Part shown: piece after piece, positions 16,398 through 26,028 of the stretch
Layout: each line of letters starts with the position of its first letter
Position numbering within the stretch: the stretch's first letter is position 1
From: Caballeronia cordobensis
GTDB taxonomy: Bacteria; Pseudomonadota; Gammaproteobacteria; Burkholderiales; Burkholderiaceae
Length of the DNA: 64,000 nt
Assembly (NCBI RefSeq): GCF_001544575.2
Contig: NZ_FCNY02000004.1
Span: 62,001 to 126,000 of the forward strand
Direction: 5' to 3'
Notes under the pieces: generated by a model
What the model was told of the DNA's origin: nothing
What the model saw: only the letters and a program-made list of their open reading frames with translations
Databases searched by the model: none
Program-made: the position numbers and the translations under genes

Positions 16398-17783
16398 ATG
16401 AGCAAGAAGCACATCATTCTGAACGCGTTCAACATGAACTGCGTCGGCCATATCAATCATGGCCTCTGGACCCATCCGCGCGATCGTTCGACGGACTACC
16501 GCAAGCTCTCGTACTGGACCGGTCTCGCGAAGCTGCTCGAACGCGGCCTGTTCGACGGGCTGTTCATCGCGGACATCGTCGGCGTGTACGACATCTATGG
16601 GCAATCGGTCGATGTCACGCTGAAGGAGTCGGTGCAATTGCCGGTCAACGACCCGATGATGCTCGTCTCCGCGATGGCCGCCGCGACGCAGAACCTCGGC
16701 TTCGGCATCACGGTGAATCTCACGTATGAAGCGCCCTATCTGCTCGCGCGGCGTTTCTCGACGCTCGATCATCTGACCGAAGGCCGCATCGGCTGGAACA
16801 TCGTGACGGGTTATCTCGACAGCGCCGCGCGCGCGATGGGAGCTACCGGGATGAGCGCGCACGACGAGCGCTACGACCGCGCCGACGAATATCTCGACGT
16901 GCTCTACAAGCTGTGGGAAGGAAGCTGGCAGGACGACGCGGTGTTGCGCGACCGCGAAGCGCGCGTGTTCGCCGATCCTGCGAAAGTCCGCAAGCTGCAT
17001 CATCACGGCCGCTATTACGACGTCGAAGGCTATCACCTGTGCGAGCCGTCGCCGCAGCGCACGCCGGTGCTCTTTCAGGCGGGATCGTCGGGGCGCGGCC
17101 AGGCCTTTGCCGTGCGTCACGCCGAATGCGTGTTCGTGTCGAGCCAGAGCAAGGAAGGCACGCGCAAGCTGGTCGACGCGCTGCGCGCGCAAGCCGTCGC
17201 AGCCGGGCGCGATGCGGGCGATCTGAAGATCATCATGGGCATCACCGTGATCGTGGGCCGCACGCAGCGCGAGGCCGAAGAGAAGTTCGCCGAGTACGCG
17301 CGCCATGCCAGCCCCGAAGCGGGCCTCGCGCACTTCGCGGCGGGCAGCGGCATCGACTATTCGACCTATGCGCTGGACGACGAAATCGCGCCGCCCGGCG
17401 GCCACAAGGGGCGCGGCATCGAATCGTCGGTGCAGCGCGTGACCGACGGCAAGCGCGGCGTCACCGTGCGGCATCTGCTCGAACAGATGCAGCTGGGCGG
17501 ACGCTACACGACCCTCGTCGGCGATCCGGGTCAGGTGGCCGATGCGCTGCAATCCTGGGTCGATGAAGCCGGCATCGACGGCTTCAATCTCACGCGCACG
17601 GTGACGCCGGAAAGCTACGAGGATTTCATCGATCTCGTCATTCCCGAACTGCAGTCGCGCGGCATCTACAAGACGGCGTATGCGGAGGGCACGCTGCGCG
17701 AAAAGCTCTTCGGCGGCGGCGCGCGGCTCGGCGCGAGCCACACGGCCGCGGGGTTCCGCGATCTGTCCGGGCAGCCGATATGA
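16398..17783 (+). CDS. LLM-class FMNH2-dependent monooxygenase (NtaA/SnaA/DszA family)
   Basis: A 461-residue bacterial luciferase-like monooxygenase. Family blocks in order: FDGLFIADIVGVYDIYG, the LARRFSTLDHLTEGRIGWNIVTGYL region that shapes the flavin pocket, HDERYDRADEYLDVLYKLWEGSW, VLFQAGSSGRGQAFA, and the C-terminal DGFNLTR...IPELQSRG. These are shared by DszA (dibenzothiophene sulfone monooxygenase), NtaA and related sulfur-scavenging enzymes. It follows a DszC/SfnB-like gene and overlaps the ABC ATPase start (ATGA), so import and desulfurisation genes are co-expressed. It is the first of three family members within 19 kb. Substrate not readable from sequence. Confidence 0.87.
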   Translation: MSKKHIILNAFNMNCVGHINHGLWTHPRDRSTDYRKLSYWTGLAKLLERGLFDGLFIADIVGVYDIYGQSVDVTLKESVQLPVNDPMMLVSAMAAATQNLGFGITVNLTYEAPYLLARRFSTLDHLTEGRIGWNIVTGYLDSAARAMGATGMSAHDERYDRADEYLDVLYKLWEGSWQDDAVLRDREARVFADPAKVRKLHHHGRYYDVEGYHLCEPSPQRTPVLFQAGSSGRGQAFAVRHAECVFVSSQSKEGTRKLVDALRAQAVAAGRDAGDLKIIMGITVIVGRTQREAEEKFAEYARHASPEAGLAHFAAGSGIDYSTYALDDEIAPPGGHKGRGIESSVQRVTDGKRGVTVRHLLEQMQLGGRYTTLVGDPGQVADALQSWVDEAGIDGFNLTRTVTPESYEDFIDLVIPELQSRGIYKTAYAEGTLREKLFGGGARLGASHTAAGFRDLSGQPI

Positions 17784-19468
17784 GCGCCGCGACGCCGCTG
17801 CTGCACATCGACCGGTTGAGCGTGTCCTTCGGCGGGCATGCGGCGGTTCGGCCTTTCGATCTGACGATGGCCCGCGGCGAGATCGTCGCGCTCGTCGGCG
17901 AATCCGGCAGCGGCAAATCCACCATCGCCCTTGCGACGATGGGCCTCCTGCCCCGCCAGGCGCATGTGCAGGGCGCAATCCGCTTCGAGGGCCAGCCGCT
18001 TTTCGGGCGAAGCGAACGCGACTGGAGCGCGCTGCGGGGCAATCGCATCAGCATGATCTTTCAGGAGCCGATGACCTCGCTGAACCCGCTTCAGCCCATC
18101 GGCAAACAGGTCGCCGAAGCGCTGACGCTGCATCGGCCGATGTCCGCGCAGGCCGCGCGCAAGGAAGCGCTCGACCTGCTCGAACTCGTGCGGCTGCCCG
18201 AGCCGGGACGCCGCTTCGCGCACTATCCGCATCAGCTATCGGGCGGGCAGCGCCAGCGCGTGATGATCGCCATCGCGGTCGCCTGCCGGCCCGGCCTCCT
18301 GATCGCCGACGAGCCGACCACCGCGCTCGACGTCACCATCCAGGCGCAGATTCTGGGCCTCATCGACAGCCTGCGGCGCGAACTGTCGATGGCCGTGCTG
18401 CTCATCACGCACGATCTCGGCGTGGTCGGGCGCTGGGCGGATCGCGTGGTCGTCATGAAGGACGGCGCGAAAGTCGAGGAAGCGCCGGGCGCGCAACTCT
18501 TCGCGCAGCCATCGCAGCCCTACACGCGCGCGCTGCTCGGCGCGTCGCTGAACTTCGGCGCGGGGCTGCATTACCGCGACGCGCGGCTCACGGACGCGCC
18601 GCGCACGCCGCCGCGCCCTGCCGCCGCCACGCACGCCCGCGTGCTGCTGGAGGCCCGCGACGTGCGCGTCGACTATCACGGCGTGCGCGCCGTGGACGGC
18701 GTGAGCTTCGCGATTCGCGCGGGCGAAACCGTGGGTCTCGTCGGCGAATCCGGATGCGGCAAGTCCTCGCTTTCGCGCGCGTTGACGCGGCTCGTCGAGC
18801 CCACGGGCGGCAGCATCGTGTTCGACGGCGAAGACGTCGCGCATCGCGCAAGGCGCGCGTTGCGGCCGTATCGAAGGCGCGTGCAGATGATCTTTCAGGA
18901 CCCGTACGGCTCGCTCAATCCGCGTCATACGGTCGAACGCACGCTCGGTCATGCGCTCGCCATTCACGGCGTCTCGAACCGGCGCGAACGGCACGAGCGG
19001 ATTCGCCGCATCGTCGATGCGGTCGGGCTGCCGCAAGCCGCGCTGCGGCGCTATCCGCACGAGTTCTCCGGCGGGCAGCGGCAACGCATCGGCATCGCGC
19101 GGGCGCTGGTGCTCAGGCCGGAACTCGTCATCTGCGACGAGCCCGTGTCCGCGCTCGATGTCTCCATTCAGGCGCAGATTCTCGACCTGCTCGCGGATCT
19201 CAAGCACGAGCTCGGCCTCGCGCTGCTGTTCATCTCGCACGACCTGTCGGTGGTCCGCTATATCGCCGATCGCGTGCTCGTGATGCAGGCCGGACGCATC
19301 GTCGAAAGCGGCGATCACGCCTCCATCTGGACCGCGCCGCAACACGACTACACGCGCGCATTGATCGACGCGGTGCCGTCATCGTCATTCAACACAAGGA
19401 AAATTGATCGTGACTTACAAGAGCAAGCCACAGCCGACTTCAACCTCGCCACTTCTGTTCCGCGATGA
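17780..19468 (+). CDS. Fused dual ATP-binding subunit of an oligopeptide-type ABC transporter
   Basis: 562 residues with two complete ABC ATPase domains in one chain, as in GsiA and YejF. Domain 1 has Walker [10 protein letters not shown], signature LSGGQRQR and Walker B LLIADEP. Domain 2 begins after about residue 285 and has [17 protein letters not shown] and LVICDEP. It powers the permeases encoded downstream. The start overlaps the stop of the monooxygenase gene by 4 bases. The 3' end overlaps the binding-protein gene by about 60 bases; the last 25 residues (after VPSSSFN) have no family match and may be a by-product of that overlap. Confidence 0.9.
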   Translation: MSAATPLLHIDRLSVSFGGHAAVRPFDLTMARGEIVALVGESGSGKSTIALATMGLLPRQAHVQGAIRFEGQPLFGRSERDWSALRGNRISMIFQEPMTSLNPLQPIGKQVAEALTLHRPMSAQAARKEALDLLELVRLPEPGRRFAHYPHQLSGGQRQRVMIAIAVACRPGLLIADEPTTALDVTIQAQILGLIDSLRRELSMAVLLITHDLGVVGRWADRVVVMKDGAKVEEAPGAQLFAQPSQPYTRALLGASLNFGAGLHYRDARLTDAPRTPPRPAAATHARVLLEARDVRVDYHGVRAVDGVSFAIRAGETVGLVGESGCGKSSLSRALTRLVEPTGGSIVFDGEDVAHRARRALRPYRRRVQMIFQDPYGSLNPRHTVERTLGHALAIHGVSNRRERHERIRRIVDAVGLPQAALRRYPHEFSGGQRQRIGIARALVLRPELVICDEPVSALDVSIQAQILDLLADLKHELGLALLFISHDLSVVRYIADRVLVMQAGRIVESGDHASIWTAPQHDYTRALIDAVPSSSFNTRKIDRDLQEQATADFNLATSVPR

Positions 19469-21125
19469 TCCGCTGGGCGCGGCGGTTGCCGATCTGAAAC
19501 GGCGCAGACTGCTCAAGGGCGCGGGCGCGCTGCTCGCGGGCGCGGCGACGCCGTTCGTGTTCAGCGGCAACGCATGGGCCGCGACCGAGGCGACGCCGGT
19601 CACGCTGAACGGCGCGAAACGCGGCGGCACGCTCACGGCGGTGATCCATCCGGAACCGCCGACGCTGGCGTTCTTCGTCAACTCCGCGACGATGATCGGC
19701 GCAGTGGCGAGCAAGGTATTCGATGGCCTCGTCGAGTACGGTCCCGACCTGAAGCCCCGCCCGCAGCTCGCCGAAAGCTGGAACGTCTCGCAAGACGGCC
19801 TCGCGTGGACCTTCAGGCTGCGGCGCAATGCGCTGTGGCACGACGGCCAGCCCTTCACCTCCGCCGACGTCAAGTTCTCCGCTGAGGAAGTGTGGCTCAA
19901 GATCAGTCCGGCATCGCGCCGCGTGCTTCAATACCTGACGAAGATCGATACGCCGGACGCGCATACGGTCGTGCTGCATCTGTCGAAATCGACGCCCGCG
20001 ACCTTTGGCATTCTCGATTCGCTCGGCACGCCGATCCTGCCGAAGCATCTCTACGAGAACACGGACATCCGCAACAATCCGTACAACAACAAGCCGGTCG
20101 GCACGGGTCCGTTCAAGTTCACCGAATGGGCGCGCGGCGACCGTATCGTGCTGGACCGTTTCGATAAATACTGGGCGCCCGGCCAGCCCTATCTCGACCG
20201 CATCACATGGAAGATCACGCCGGACGTCTCGGGCCGCGCCACCGCGCTCGAAACCGGCGCGGCGCAATACGGCGAGCGCAATCCGGTGACGTTCGCGGAT
20301 GCGGACCGGCTCGCGAAGCTGCCGAATCTCGTCGTCTCGCGCGAAGGCTATAACGGCTATGCGGCGTGGCTCTGGCTCGAACCCAATCTGCGCGATCCGA
20401 TCCTCGGCAAGCTCGAAGTGCGTCAGGCCATCGCGCACGCGATCAACCGCGACGTGCTGGTCAAGACCGTCTGGGGCGGCTACGCGGTGCCCGCGACGGG
20501 GCCGGAATCGTCGCTCGTCAAGGCGTTCTACACGCCGGATACGCAACAGTATCCGTACGATCCGAAGCGCGCGGAAGCATTGCTCGACCAGGCGGGCTTC
20601 CCGAAGAAGGCGGACGGCTGGCGCTTCAAAATCGATCACGATTTCATTCCCTATGGCGACGACTACCGCCGCACCGGCGAATTCGTGCGTCAGGCGCTGC
20701 GCCGCGTGGGCATCGACGTGAATCTGCGCGGGCAAGACCTGCCGACGTGGATCAAGAACGTCTTCACCGACTACAACTTCCAGCTCATCAGCAGCTGGGG
20801 CACGGACGGGCTCGATCCGCAGATCGGCATCGAGCAGCATTACTGGTCGAAGGCGGCCTCCAACGGCACGCCGTGGTTCAACGCATCCGGCTACGCGAGC
20901 CCCGAAATGGACCGCGTGATCGAAGCGGCGCAGACGGAAACCGACCCGGCCAGGCGGCGCGAGCTGTACGCGCAGTTGCAGAAGATCGCGCAACGCGACC
21001 TGTCGCTCATCAATCTGTTCGAGTTCCGCTGGTTCGGCGTCTGGGCGAAGAACCTGCGCAACGTCACCGACACCGCCAGCCATTCGCGCGCCAACTTCGC
21101 GCGCGTCTGGTTCGACCAGGCGTGA
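19410..21125 (+). CDS. Oligopeptide/nickel-type ABC transporter substrate-binding protein (family 5)
   Basis: A 571-residue periplasmic solute-binding protein of the DppA/OppA family. Blocks: GGTLTAVIHPEPPTLAFF, RPQLAESWNVSQDGLAWTFRLRRNALWHDGQPF, GTGPFKF and the C-terminal RRELYAQLQKIAQRDLSLINLF. The GTG start at 19410 lies 9 bases after AAGGA; a TTG two codons earlier is too close. The leader is long with KRRRLLKGAGALLAGAA, a twin-arginine-like motif, so Tat export is possible. It belongs to the operon with DszC- and DszA-like enzymes, which suggests capture of a sulfur-containing, peptide-sized or aromatic compound; that is inference. Confidence 0.88.
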   Translation: MTYKSKPQPTSTSPLLFRDDPLGAAVADLKRRRLLKGAGALLAGAATPFVFSGNAWAATEATPVTLNGAKRGGTLTAVIHPEPPTLAFFVNSATMIGAVASKVFDGLVEYGPDLKPRPQLAESWNVSQDGLAWTFRLRRNALWHDGQPFTSADVKFSAEEVWLKISPASRRVLQYLTKIDTPDAHTVVLHLSKSTPATFGILDSLGTPILPKHLYENTDIRNNPYNNKPVGTGPFKFTEWARGDRIVLDRFDKYWAPGQPYLDRITWKITPDVSGRATALETGAAQYGERNPVTFADADRLAKLPNLVVSREGYNGYAAWLWLEPNLRDPILGKLEVRQAIAHAINRDVLVKTVWGGYAVPATGPESSLVKAFYTPDTQQYPYDPKRAEALLDQAGFPKKADGWRFKIDHDFIPYGDDYRRTGEFVRQALRRVGIDVNLRGQDLPTWIKNVFTDYNFQLISSWGTDGLDPQIGIEQHYWSKAASNGTPWFNASGYASPEMDRVIEAAQTETDPARRRELYAQLQKIAQRDLSLINLFEFRWFGVWAKNLRNVTDTASHSRANFARVWFDQA

Positions 21126-21130
21126 CCGTC

Positions 21131-22123
21131 ATGCGGATCACATCGGCGCTCGCGGGGCGCAGGATCGCGCATAGGCTCATTCAGCTCGTGCTCGTGCTCG
21201 TTGGCACCACCGTGCTCAACTTCGTGCTGCTCAAGCTGATGCCCGGCGATCTCGTCGATGTCATCGCGAGCGAGAGCGGCAACGTGTCGCCGCAATACGT
21301 GGCGCAGTTGCGCGCGGCTTACGGGCTGGATCAGGGCGTCGCGTGGCAACTGCTGCACTACGTCGAACACGCGCTGCGGCTCGATCTCGGCTTTTCGTTC
21401 CGCTTCGGCGAACCGGTCGCGACGCTGATTCTCGCGCGCCTGCCCGCCACGCTCGCGCTGATCGGCACGGCGCTCGCCGTCTCCGTGAGCCTCGGGCTTC
21501 TGCTCGGCGTGCTTGCCGCGCGCAGGCCGCATGGTTTCGTCGATACGCTCGTGTCTACGCTCGCGACCATCGGCTATTCCGCGCCCATGTTCTGGACCGC
21601 GCTGATGCTGATCGTGGTCTTCGGCGTGCATCTCGAATGGCTGCCGATAGGCGGTATCGCCGACACCAACGTCGCGCATCGCGGCGCAGCGCGCCTCTTC
21701 GATCATCTGCGCCATCTCGTGCTGCCCGCCGCGACTCTCGTGCTGTACTACGTCGCCATCTTCGCGCGGCTCGCGCGGGCCTCGATGATCGAAACGCTGC
21801 AGGAAGACTTCATCCGCACCGCGCGCGCGAAAGGCGGCCGGCCGTGGTACGTGACGACGCATCACGCGCTGCGCCACGCGGTGCTGCCCGTGCTCACGAT
21901 GCTCGGCCTGCAGGGCAGCGCGCTGATCGGCGGCTCGGTGATCGTCGAGACGGTGTTCGGCTGGCCGGGGCTCGGGCAACTGTCGTTCGAGGCCATCAAG
22001 AGCCGCGACGTCAATCTGCTCGTCGGCGTGCTGCTGCTCTCGGCCATGCTGGTGGTCCTGCTCAATCTGATCGTCGATCTGCTTTACGGCATCGTCGATC
22101 CCCGCACGAGGTCGAGACAATGA
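21131..22123 (+). CDS. ABC transporter permease (DppB/GsiC type)
   Basis: A 330-residue inner-membrane permease with about six helices. It shows the DppB-type N-terminus (RLIQLVLVLVGTTVLNFVLLKLMPGD), the periplasmic loop GLDQGVAWQLLHYV and the EAA loop IRTARAKGGRPWYVTTHHALRHAVLP that docks on the ATPase. A GTG at 21122 overlaps the previous stop (GTGA) and is an equally plausible start, adding three residues. The stop overlaps the start of the second permease (ATGA). It forms a heterodimeric pore with that partner. Confidence 0.9.
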   Translation: MRITSALAGRRIAHRLIQLVLVLVGTTVLNFVLLKLMPGDLVDVIASESGNVSPQYVAQLRAAYGLDQGVAWQLLHYVEHALRLDLGFSFRFGEPVATLILARLPATLALIGTALAVSVSLGLLLGVLAARRPHGFVDTLVSTLATIGYSAPMFWTALMLIVVFGVHLEWLPIGGIADTNVAHRGAARLFDHLRHLVLPAATLVLYYVAIFARLARASMIETLQEDFIRTARAKGGRPWYVTTHHALRHAVLPVLTMLGLQGSALIGGSVIVETVFGWPGLGQLSFEAIKSRDVNLLVGVLLLSAMLVVLLNLIVDLLYGIVDPRTRSRQ

Positions 22124-23010
22124 AGCTGCTCCGCTTCCTGCTTCATTTCCTGCGCCAGCCGTCCGCGCTCGCCGGCGTGATCCTGCTCGCGCTGGCGCTC
22201 GCCGCGGCGCTGTCGGCCAACTGGCTCTTTCCCGGCGATCCGCTCGACATGGTCGCCGCGCCCTATCAATGGCCCGGCGCCGATGGCGCGTACCCGCTCG
22301 GCACCGACCTGATGGGGCGCGACCTGCTCGCCGGACTGTTCCACGGCGCGCGCGTCTCGCTGTACGTGGGCGCGACGGTCGCGGTCATCGCGCTCGTGCT
22401 CGGCGTGCTGATCGGCGGCATCGCGGGCTACTTCGGCGGCCTCATCGACCAGACCTTGATGGCGATCACCGAGTTCTTCCAGACGGTGCCGCCGTTTCTG
22501 CTCGCCATCATTCTCGTCGCGATTCTCACGCCTTCTCTTTCGACGATCGTGTTCGCGCTCGGCGTGACCGCGTGGCCCGGCATTGCGCGGCTCACGCGCG
22601 GCGAATTCATCGTGCTGCGCGAGCGCGAGTTCGTGCGCGCGAGCGTGGCGCTCGGCGCGAGCAATGCGCATCTGATCTTCATCGAAATCCTGCCGAATGC
22701 GCTGACGCCGATCCTCGTTTCGACCGCGCTGCTCGTCGCCAACGCGATTCTGTCCGAAGCGGCGCTGTCGTTCCTCGGGCTGGGCGATCCGAACGTGGTG
22801 AGCTGGGGCTCGATGGTCGGCACCGGGCGCGAAGCGCTGCGCACCGCGTGGTACATGATCGCGGTGCCCGGCTCGGCGATCGCCCTCACGGTGCTGGCGC
22901 TCAATCTGCTGAGCGATGCGTTGCATGCGGCGTTCAATCCGCGCCTCTCGAGACATCGACGCGCCGATGCGGCTTCGCGGCCCGTAGCGCTCGAAGGATC
23001 GCGGCCTTGA
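22120..23010 (+). CDS. ABC transporter permease (DppC/GsiD type)
   Basis: A 296-residue permease, partner of the preceding DppB-type protein. It has the usual DppC start (a helix after SALAGVILLALALAAALSA), the YPLGTDLMGRDLLAGLFHGARVSL block, a TM bundle, the EAA loop VRASVALGASNAHLIFIEILPN and SEAALSFLGLG near the end. The start overlaps the upstream stop by 4 bases. A 100-base gap separates it from the second SfnB-like gene, so transcription probably continues. Confidence 0.9.
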   Translation: MKLLRFLLHFLRQPSALAGVILLALALAAALSANWLFPGDPLDMVAAPYQWPGADGAYPLGTDLMGRDLLAGLFHGARVSLYVGATVAVIALVLGVLIGGIAGYFGGLIDQTLMAITEFFQTVPPFLLAIILVAILTPSLSTIVFALGVTAWPGIARLTRGEFIVLREREFVRASVALGASNAHLIFIEILPNALTPILVSTALLVANAILSEAALSFLGLGDPNVVSWGSMVGTGREALRTAWYMIAVPGSAIALTVLALNLLSDALHAAFNPRLSRHRRADAASRPVALEGSRP

Positions 23011-23110
23011 GCGCCGCGCCTTGCCGCGCTCGACGCGATGGCCCGCAATGGGCGAAACTGCTTCATACCGCGCAACGCGCAAGGCACCCACACCGACAGG
23101 AGACACCGCA

Positions 23111-24286
23111 ATGAGCCGCACCCAGGACGCCCCGTGGAACGAGCCGCTGGAAGCGGTGCTGCGCGAATGGGCGCAAACCGCCGCCGCGCGCGACAAGACC
23201 GGCGGCACCGCCTTTCACGAGCGCCACCTGCTGCGCGAGAGCGGTCTGCTGCGCCTTTCGGTGCCGGTCGAGCATGGCGGCGACGGCGCGCCGTGGTCGG
23301 TCACGCTCGATGTCGTGCGGCGCATGGCGCGGGTGGATAGCTCGCTTGCGCATCTGTTCGCGTTTCATCATCTGCAACTGGCGACGATCCGCCTCTTCGG
23401 CAGCGACGCGCAGAATCGCGCGTGGCTCGGCGAAACGGTCACGCAGGGCTGGTTCTGGGGCAACGCGCTCAATCCGCTCGACAAGAGCACGCGCGCCCTG
23501 CCCGATGGCGCCGGCGGCTATGTCTTTGATGGCCGCAAGAGTTTCTGTTCCGGCGCACGCGATTCGGACCGGCTGCTCGCCTCCGCGTTCGACGGCGACG
23601 GGCGTCTGCTCATCGGCGTGACACCGACGAATCGCGCGGGCATTGCCGTGCTCGACGACTGGGACAACATGGGGCAGCGTCAGACCGACAGCGGCACGGT
23701 GGTGTTCGAGCGCGTGCCGATCGCGAGGGACGAACTATTGCTTCAGCCGGGACCGCTTTCCAGCCCGTTCGCCACGCTGCGGCCGCTGCTCGCGCAGTCG
23801 ATCCTGAGCCATATCTACCTCGGCATCGGCGAAGGCGCCTTGCAGGCGGCGCGCGAAGCGACGCTCGCGCAGACGCGGCCGTGGATCGCCTCGCAAGCCG
23901 AGCGTCCCGCCGACGATCCTTACGTGCTCGCGAATTACGGCGATTTCTGGATCGCGCTGGAAGGCGCTCGCCTGCTCGTCGAACGCGCGATGCAGGCGTT
24001 CGACGGCGCCTGGCTTCGCGGCCTCGCCCTCACCGAAAACGAGCGCGGCGAAGTGGCCGTCGCCGTGGCGGCGTCGAAGGTGGCCGCGGCGCGCGCGGGG
24101 CTGGACGTCGCCCATCGCATGTTCGAAGTGACGGGCGCGCGTTCGACCACGGCGGCCCTGCGTCTGGACCGCTTCTGGCGCAACGTGCGCGTGCACACGC
24201 TGCACGATCCGCTCGACTACAAGGTGCGCGAGCTGGGCGACTGGGCGCTCAACGAACGGATTCCGAAGCCGTCGTTCTACTCGTGA
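23111..24286 (+). CDS. Acyl-CoA dehydrogenase-fold flavin enzyme (SfnB-like)
   Basis: 391 residues of the acyl-CoA dehydrogenase fold in the SfnB/DszC style, with ESGLLRLSVPVEHGG, YVFDGRKSFCSGARDSDRLLASA, DDWDNMGQRQTDSGTVVFE and a C-terminal RLDRFWRNVRVHTLHDPLDYKVRELG. The start at 23111 follows CAGGAGACACC and was preferred over upstream in-frame ATGs. It is the last gene of the plus-strand sulfur operon and converges on the next monooxygenase gene after 19 bases. With the gene at 15125 it makes two related enzymes in one operon, which may act on successive intermediates. Exact reaction unknown. Confidence 0.8.
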   Translation: MSRTQDAPWNEPLEAVLREWAQTAAARDKTGGTAFHERHLLRESGLLRLSVPVEHGGDGAPWSVTLDVVRRMARVDSSLAHLFAFHHLQLATIRLFGSDAQNRAWLGETVTQGWFWGNALNPLDKSTRALPDGAGGYVFDGRKSFCSGARDSDRLLASAFDGDGRLLIGVTPTNRAGIAVLDDWDNMGQRQTDSGTVVFERVPIARDELLLQPGPLSSPFATLRPLLAQSILSHIYLGIGEGALQAAREATLAQTRPWIASQAERPADDPYVLANYGDFWIALEGARLLVERAMQAFDGAWLRGLALTENERGEVAVAVAASKVAAARAGLDVAHRMFEVTGARSTTAALRLDRFWRNVRVHTLHDPLDYKVRELGDWALNERIPKPSFYS

Positions 24287-24305
24287 GAAGGCCCGCCTCT
24301 CATCG

Positions 24306-25631
24306 CTATGCGAAGAAGCGATTCGCCGGTCGCGGGAGGCCGAAATGCTCCCGCAAGGTCGCGCCCTCGTAGGCCTGCCGGAAGATGCCGCGCCGCTGCA
24401 ACTCGGGCACGACCTTCGTCGCGAAATCGTCGAGGCCTTCGGGCAGGAAAGGAAACATCACGTTGAACCCGTCGCTGCTTTCTTCGACGAGCCATTGCTG
24501 CATTTCGTCGGCGATATCCGCCGCGGTTCCGACCATCTGCAACCCGGAATATCCGCCGACGCGCTGCGCCAGTTGACGGACCGTGAGCCCTTCCGTGCGC
24601 GCCATCTCGATCACGCGTTCGCGCGCGCTCTTGCTCGCGTTGGTCTCGGGAATATCGGGGAGCGGGCCATCCGGATCGAACGACGAGACATCGTGGCCGA
24701 GCGCGATCGATAGCGACGCGAAGCCGCTGTCGTCGTGCACGAAGGTGTCGAGCAAGGCGCGCTTCTCCCGCGCTTCGTCGCGCGAATCGCCCACCACGAC
24801 GAATGCGCCGGGCAGAATCTTCAGATGATCGCGCGCGCGGCCGAAGCTTTCCATGCGGCCTTTGACATCCGCATAAAAGCGCTTGCCCGCCGCGAGATTC
24901 GGCTGCGCGGTGAAGACCGCGTCGGCGGTGGCGGCGGCAAGCTGCCTGCCCGCCTCCGACGAACCCGCCTGCACCACGACCGGCCAGCCCTGCACCGGCC
25001 GCGCGATGTTCAGCGGCCCGCGCACCGAGAGATACGGACCTTTGTGATCGAGCACGCGCAGCCTGTCCGGGTCGAAGAAGAGGCCGCTTTCCGTGTCGCG
25101 CACGAAGGCGTCGTCGGCCCAACTGTCCCACAGGCCCGTGACCACATCGTAGAACTCGCGCGCGCGGCGATAGCGCTCGTCGTGCTCCATGTGTTCATCG
25201 CGGCCGAAGTTCAGCGCGGCGTCGGGATTCGATGTCGTGACGAGATTCCAGCCCGCGCGCCCGTCGCTCAGATGATCGAGCGACGCAAAGCGCCGCGCGA
25301 TGTGATACGGCTCGTCGAACGTGGTCGACGCCGTGGCGATCAGTCCGATGCGCTCCGTCACCGATGCGAGCGCGGACAGCAGCGTGAACGGCTCGAACGA
25401 CGTCGCCGTATGACTGCGCTTGAGCGCATCCACCGGCATGTTGAGCACGGCGAGATGATCCGCCATGAAGAAGGCGTCGAAGCATGCCCGCTCCAGCGTC
25501 TGCACGAAGCGCTTGAGGTGCCTGAAGTTGAAGTTGGCGTCGGGATACGCACCGGGGTAGCGCCATGCGCCGGTATGCAGGCTGACCGGGCGCATGAACG
25601 CGCCGAGATGGAGTTGTCGGGAATGTGGCAT
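24306..25631 (-). CDS. LLM-class FMNH2-dependent monooxygenase (NtaA/SnaA/DszA family)
   Basis: A 441-residue luciferase-fold monooxygenase. Blocks: FDAFFMADHLAVLNMP, IARRFASLDHLSDGRAGWNLVTTSNPDAALNFG, HDERYRRAREFYDVVTGLWDSW, VVVQAGSSEAGRQLAA and DGFNVMFPFLPEGLDDF near the C-terminus. It is the distal gene of a minus-strand unit that begins with an amino-acid ABC transporter, so its substrate is likely an amino-acid-like thioether or sulfonate. The organisation recalls Bacillus operons where YxeK or YtnJ, enzymes of this family, act on S-modified cysteine; this parallel is from memory and is inference here. It is more similar in style to the enzyme at 34077 than to the one at 16398. Confidence 0.87.
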   Translation of the reverse strand: MPHSRQLHLGAFMRPVSLHTGAWRYPGAYPDANFNFRHLKRFVQTLERACFDAFFMADHLAVLNMPVDALKRSHTATSFEPFTLLSALASVTERIGLIATASTTFDEPYHIARRFASLDHLSDGRAGWNLVTTSNPDAALNFGRDEHMEHDERYRRAREFYDVVTGLWDSWADDAFVRDTESGLFFDPDRLRVLDHKGPYLSVRGPLNIARPVQGWPVVVQAGSSEAGRQLAAATADAVFTAQPNLAAGKRFYADVKGRMESFGRARDHLKILPGAFVVVGDSRDEAREKRALLDTFVHDDSGFASLSIALGHDVSSFDPDGPLPDIPETNASKSARERVIEMARTEGLTVRQLAQRVGGYSGLQMVGTAADIADEMQQWLVEESSDGFNVMFPFLPEGLDDFATKVVPELQRRGIFRQAYEGATLREHFGLPRPANRFFA

Positions 25632-25712
25632 CGCATCGGCATGGGAAAGAGGCAGGTCGCGCCAAGGTACTGCAAGTCGCGAAAAGCTGCTCGGATCACG
25701 CGTTCCGGGGTG

Positions 25713-25973
25713 TCAGAAAGGCGGCGGCTCGACCGGCGGCTGAAACAGATCGACCGCATGGCCCATGTTGAAATAGCCCGCCTGCGCAAACAGGGCGATG
25801 GATTCGAGCCGCTCCGCGCGGCTCGCCTCTTCGCGGCTCAAGGTCTTGGCGCGCGGCGCATCGCACGCGCATGCGTTCATCGCGCGCCGGGCTTCGCGCA
25901 GAAAGCGGCGCTCGCGGGACTGCTCGAAGTTGTGGTGCAGGGTGCGCCAGTAATGCGTCAGGAATTGCGCCAT
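25713..25973 (-). CDS. Small hypothetical protein, 86 residues
   Basis: Not recognised. The product is basic in its first half (HYWRTLHHNFEQSRERRFLREARRAMNA), has a CAC motif near residues 34-36 and ends Pro-rich (PPVEPPPF). No signal peptide or membrane segment is seen. It lies 55 bases downstream of a permease gene and 81 bases upstream of the monooxygenase on the same strand, so it is probably part of that operon. Codon use matches its neighbours, which supports it being a real gene. It could be a small partner of the transporter or enzyme, but nothing in the sequence shows which. Confidence 0.5.
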   Translation of the reverse strand: MAQFLTHYWRTLHHNFEQSRERRFLREARRAMNACACDAPRAKTLSREEASRAERLESIALFAQAGYFNMGHAVDLFQPPVEPPPF

Positions 25974-26028
25974 GAGTCGATGCCTGGAAAGAGACGATGC
26001 CTCTCAATCTAGGCCGCCGCCGTCTGTT

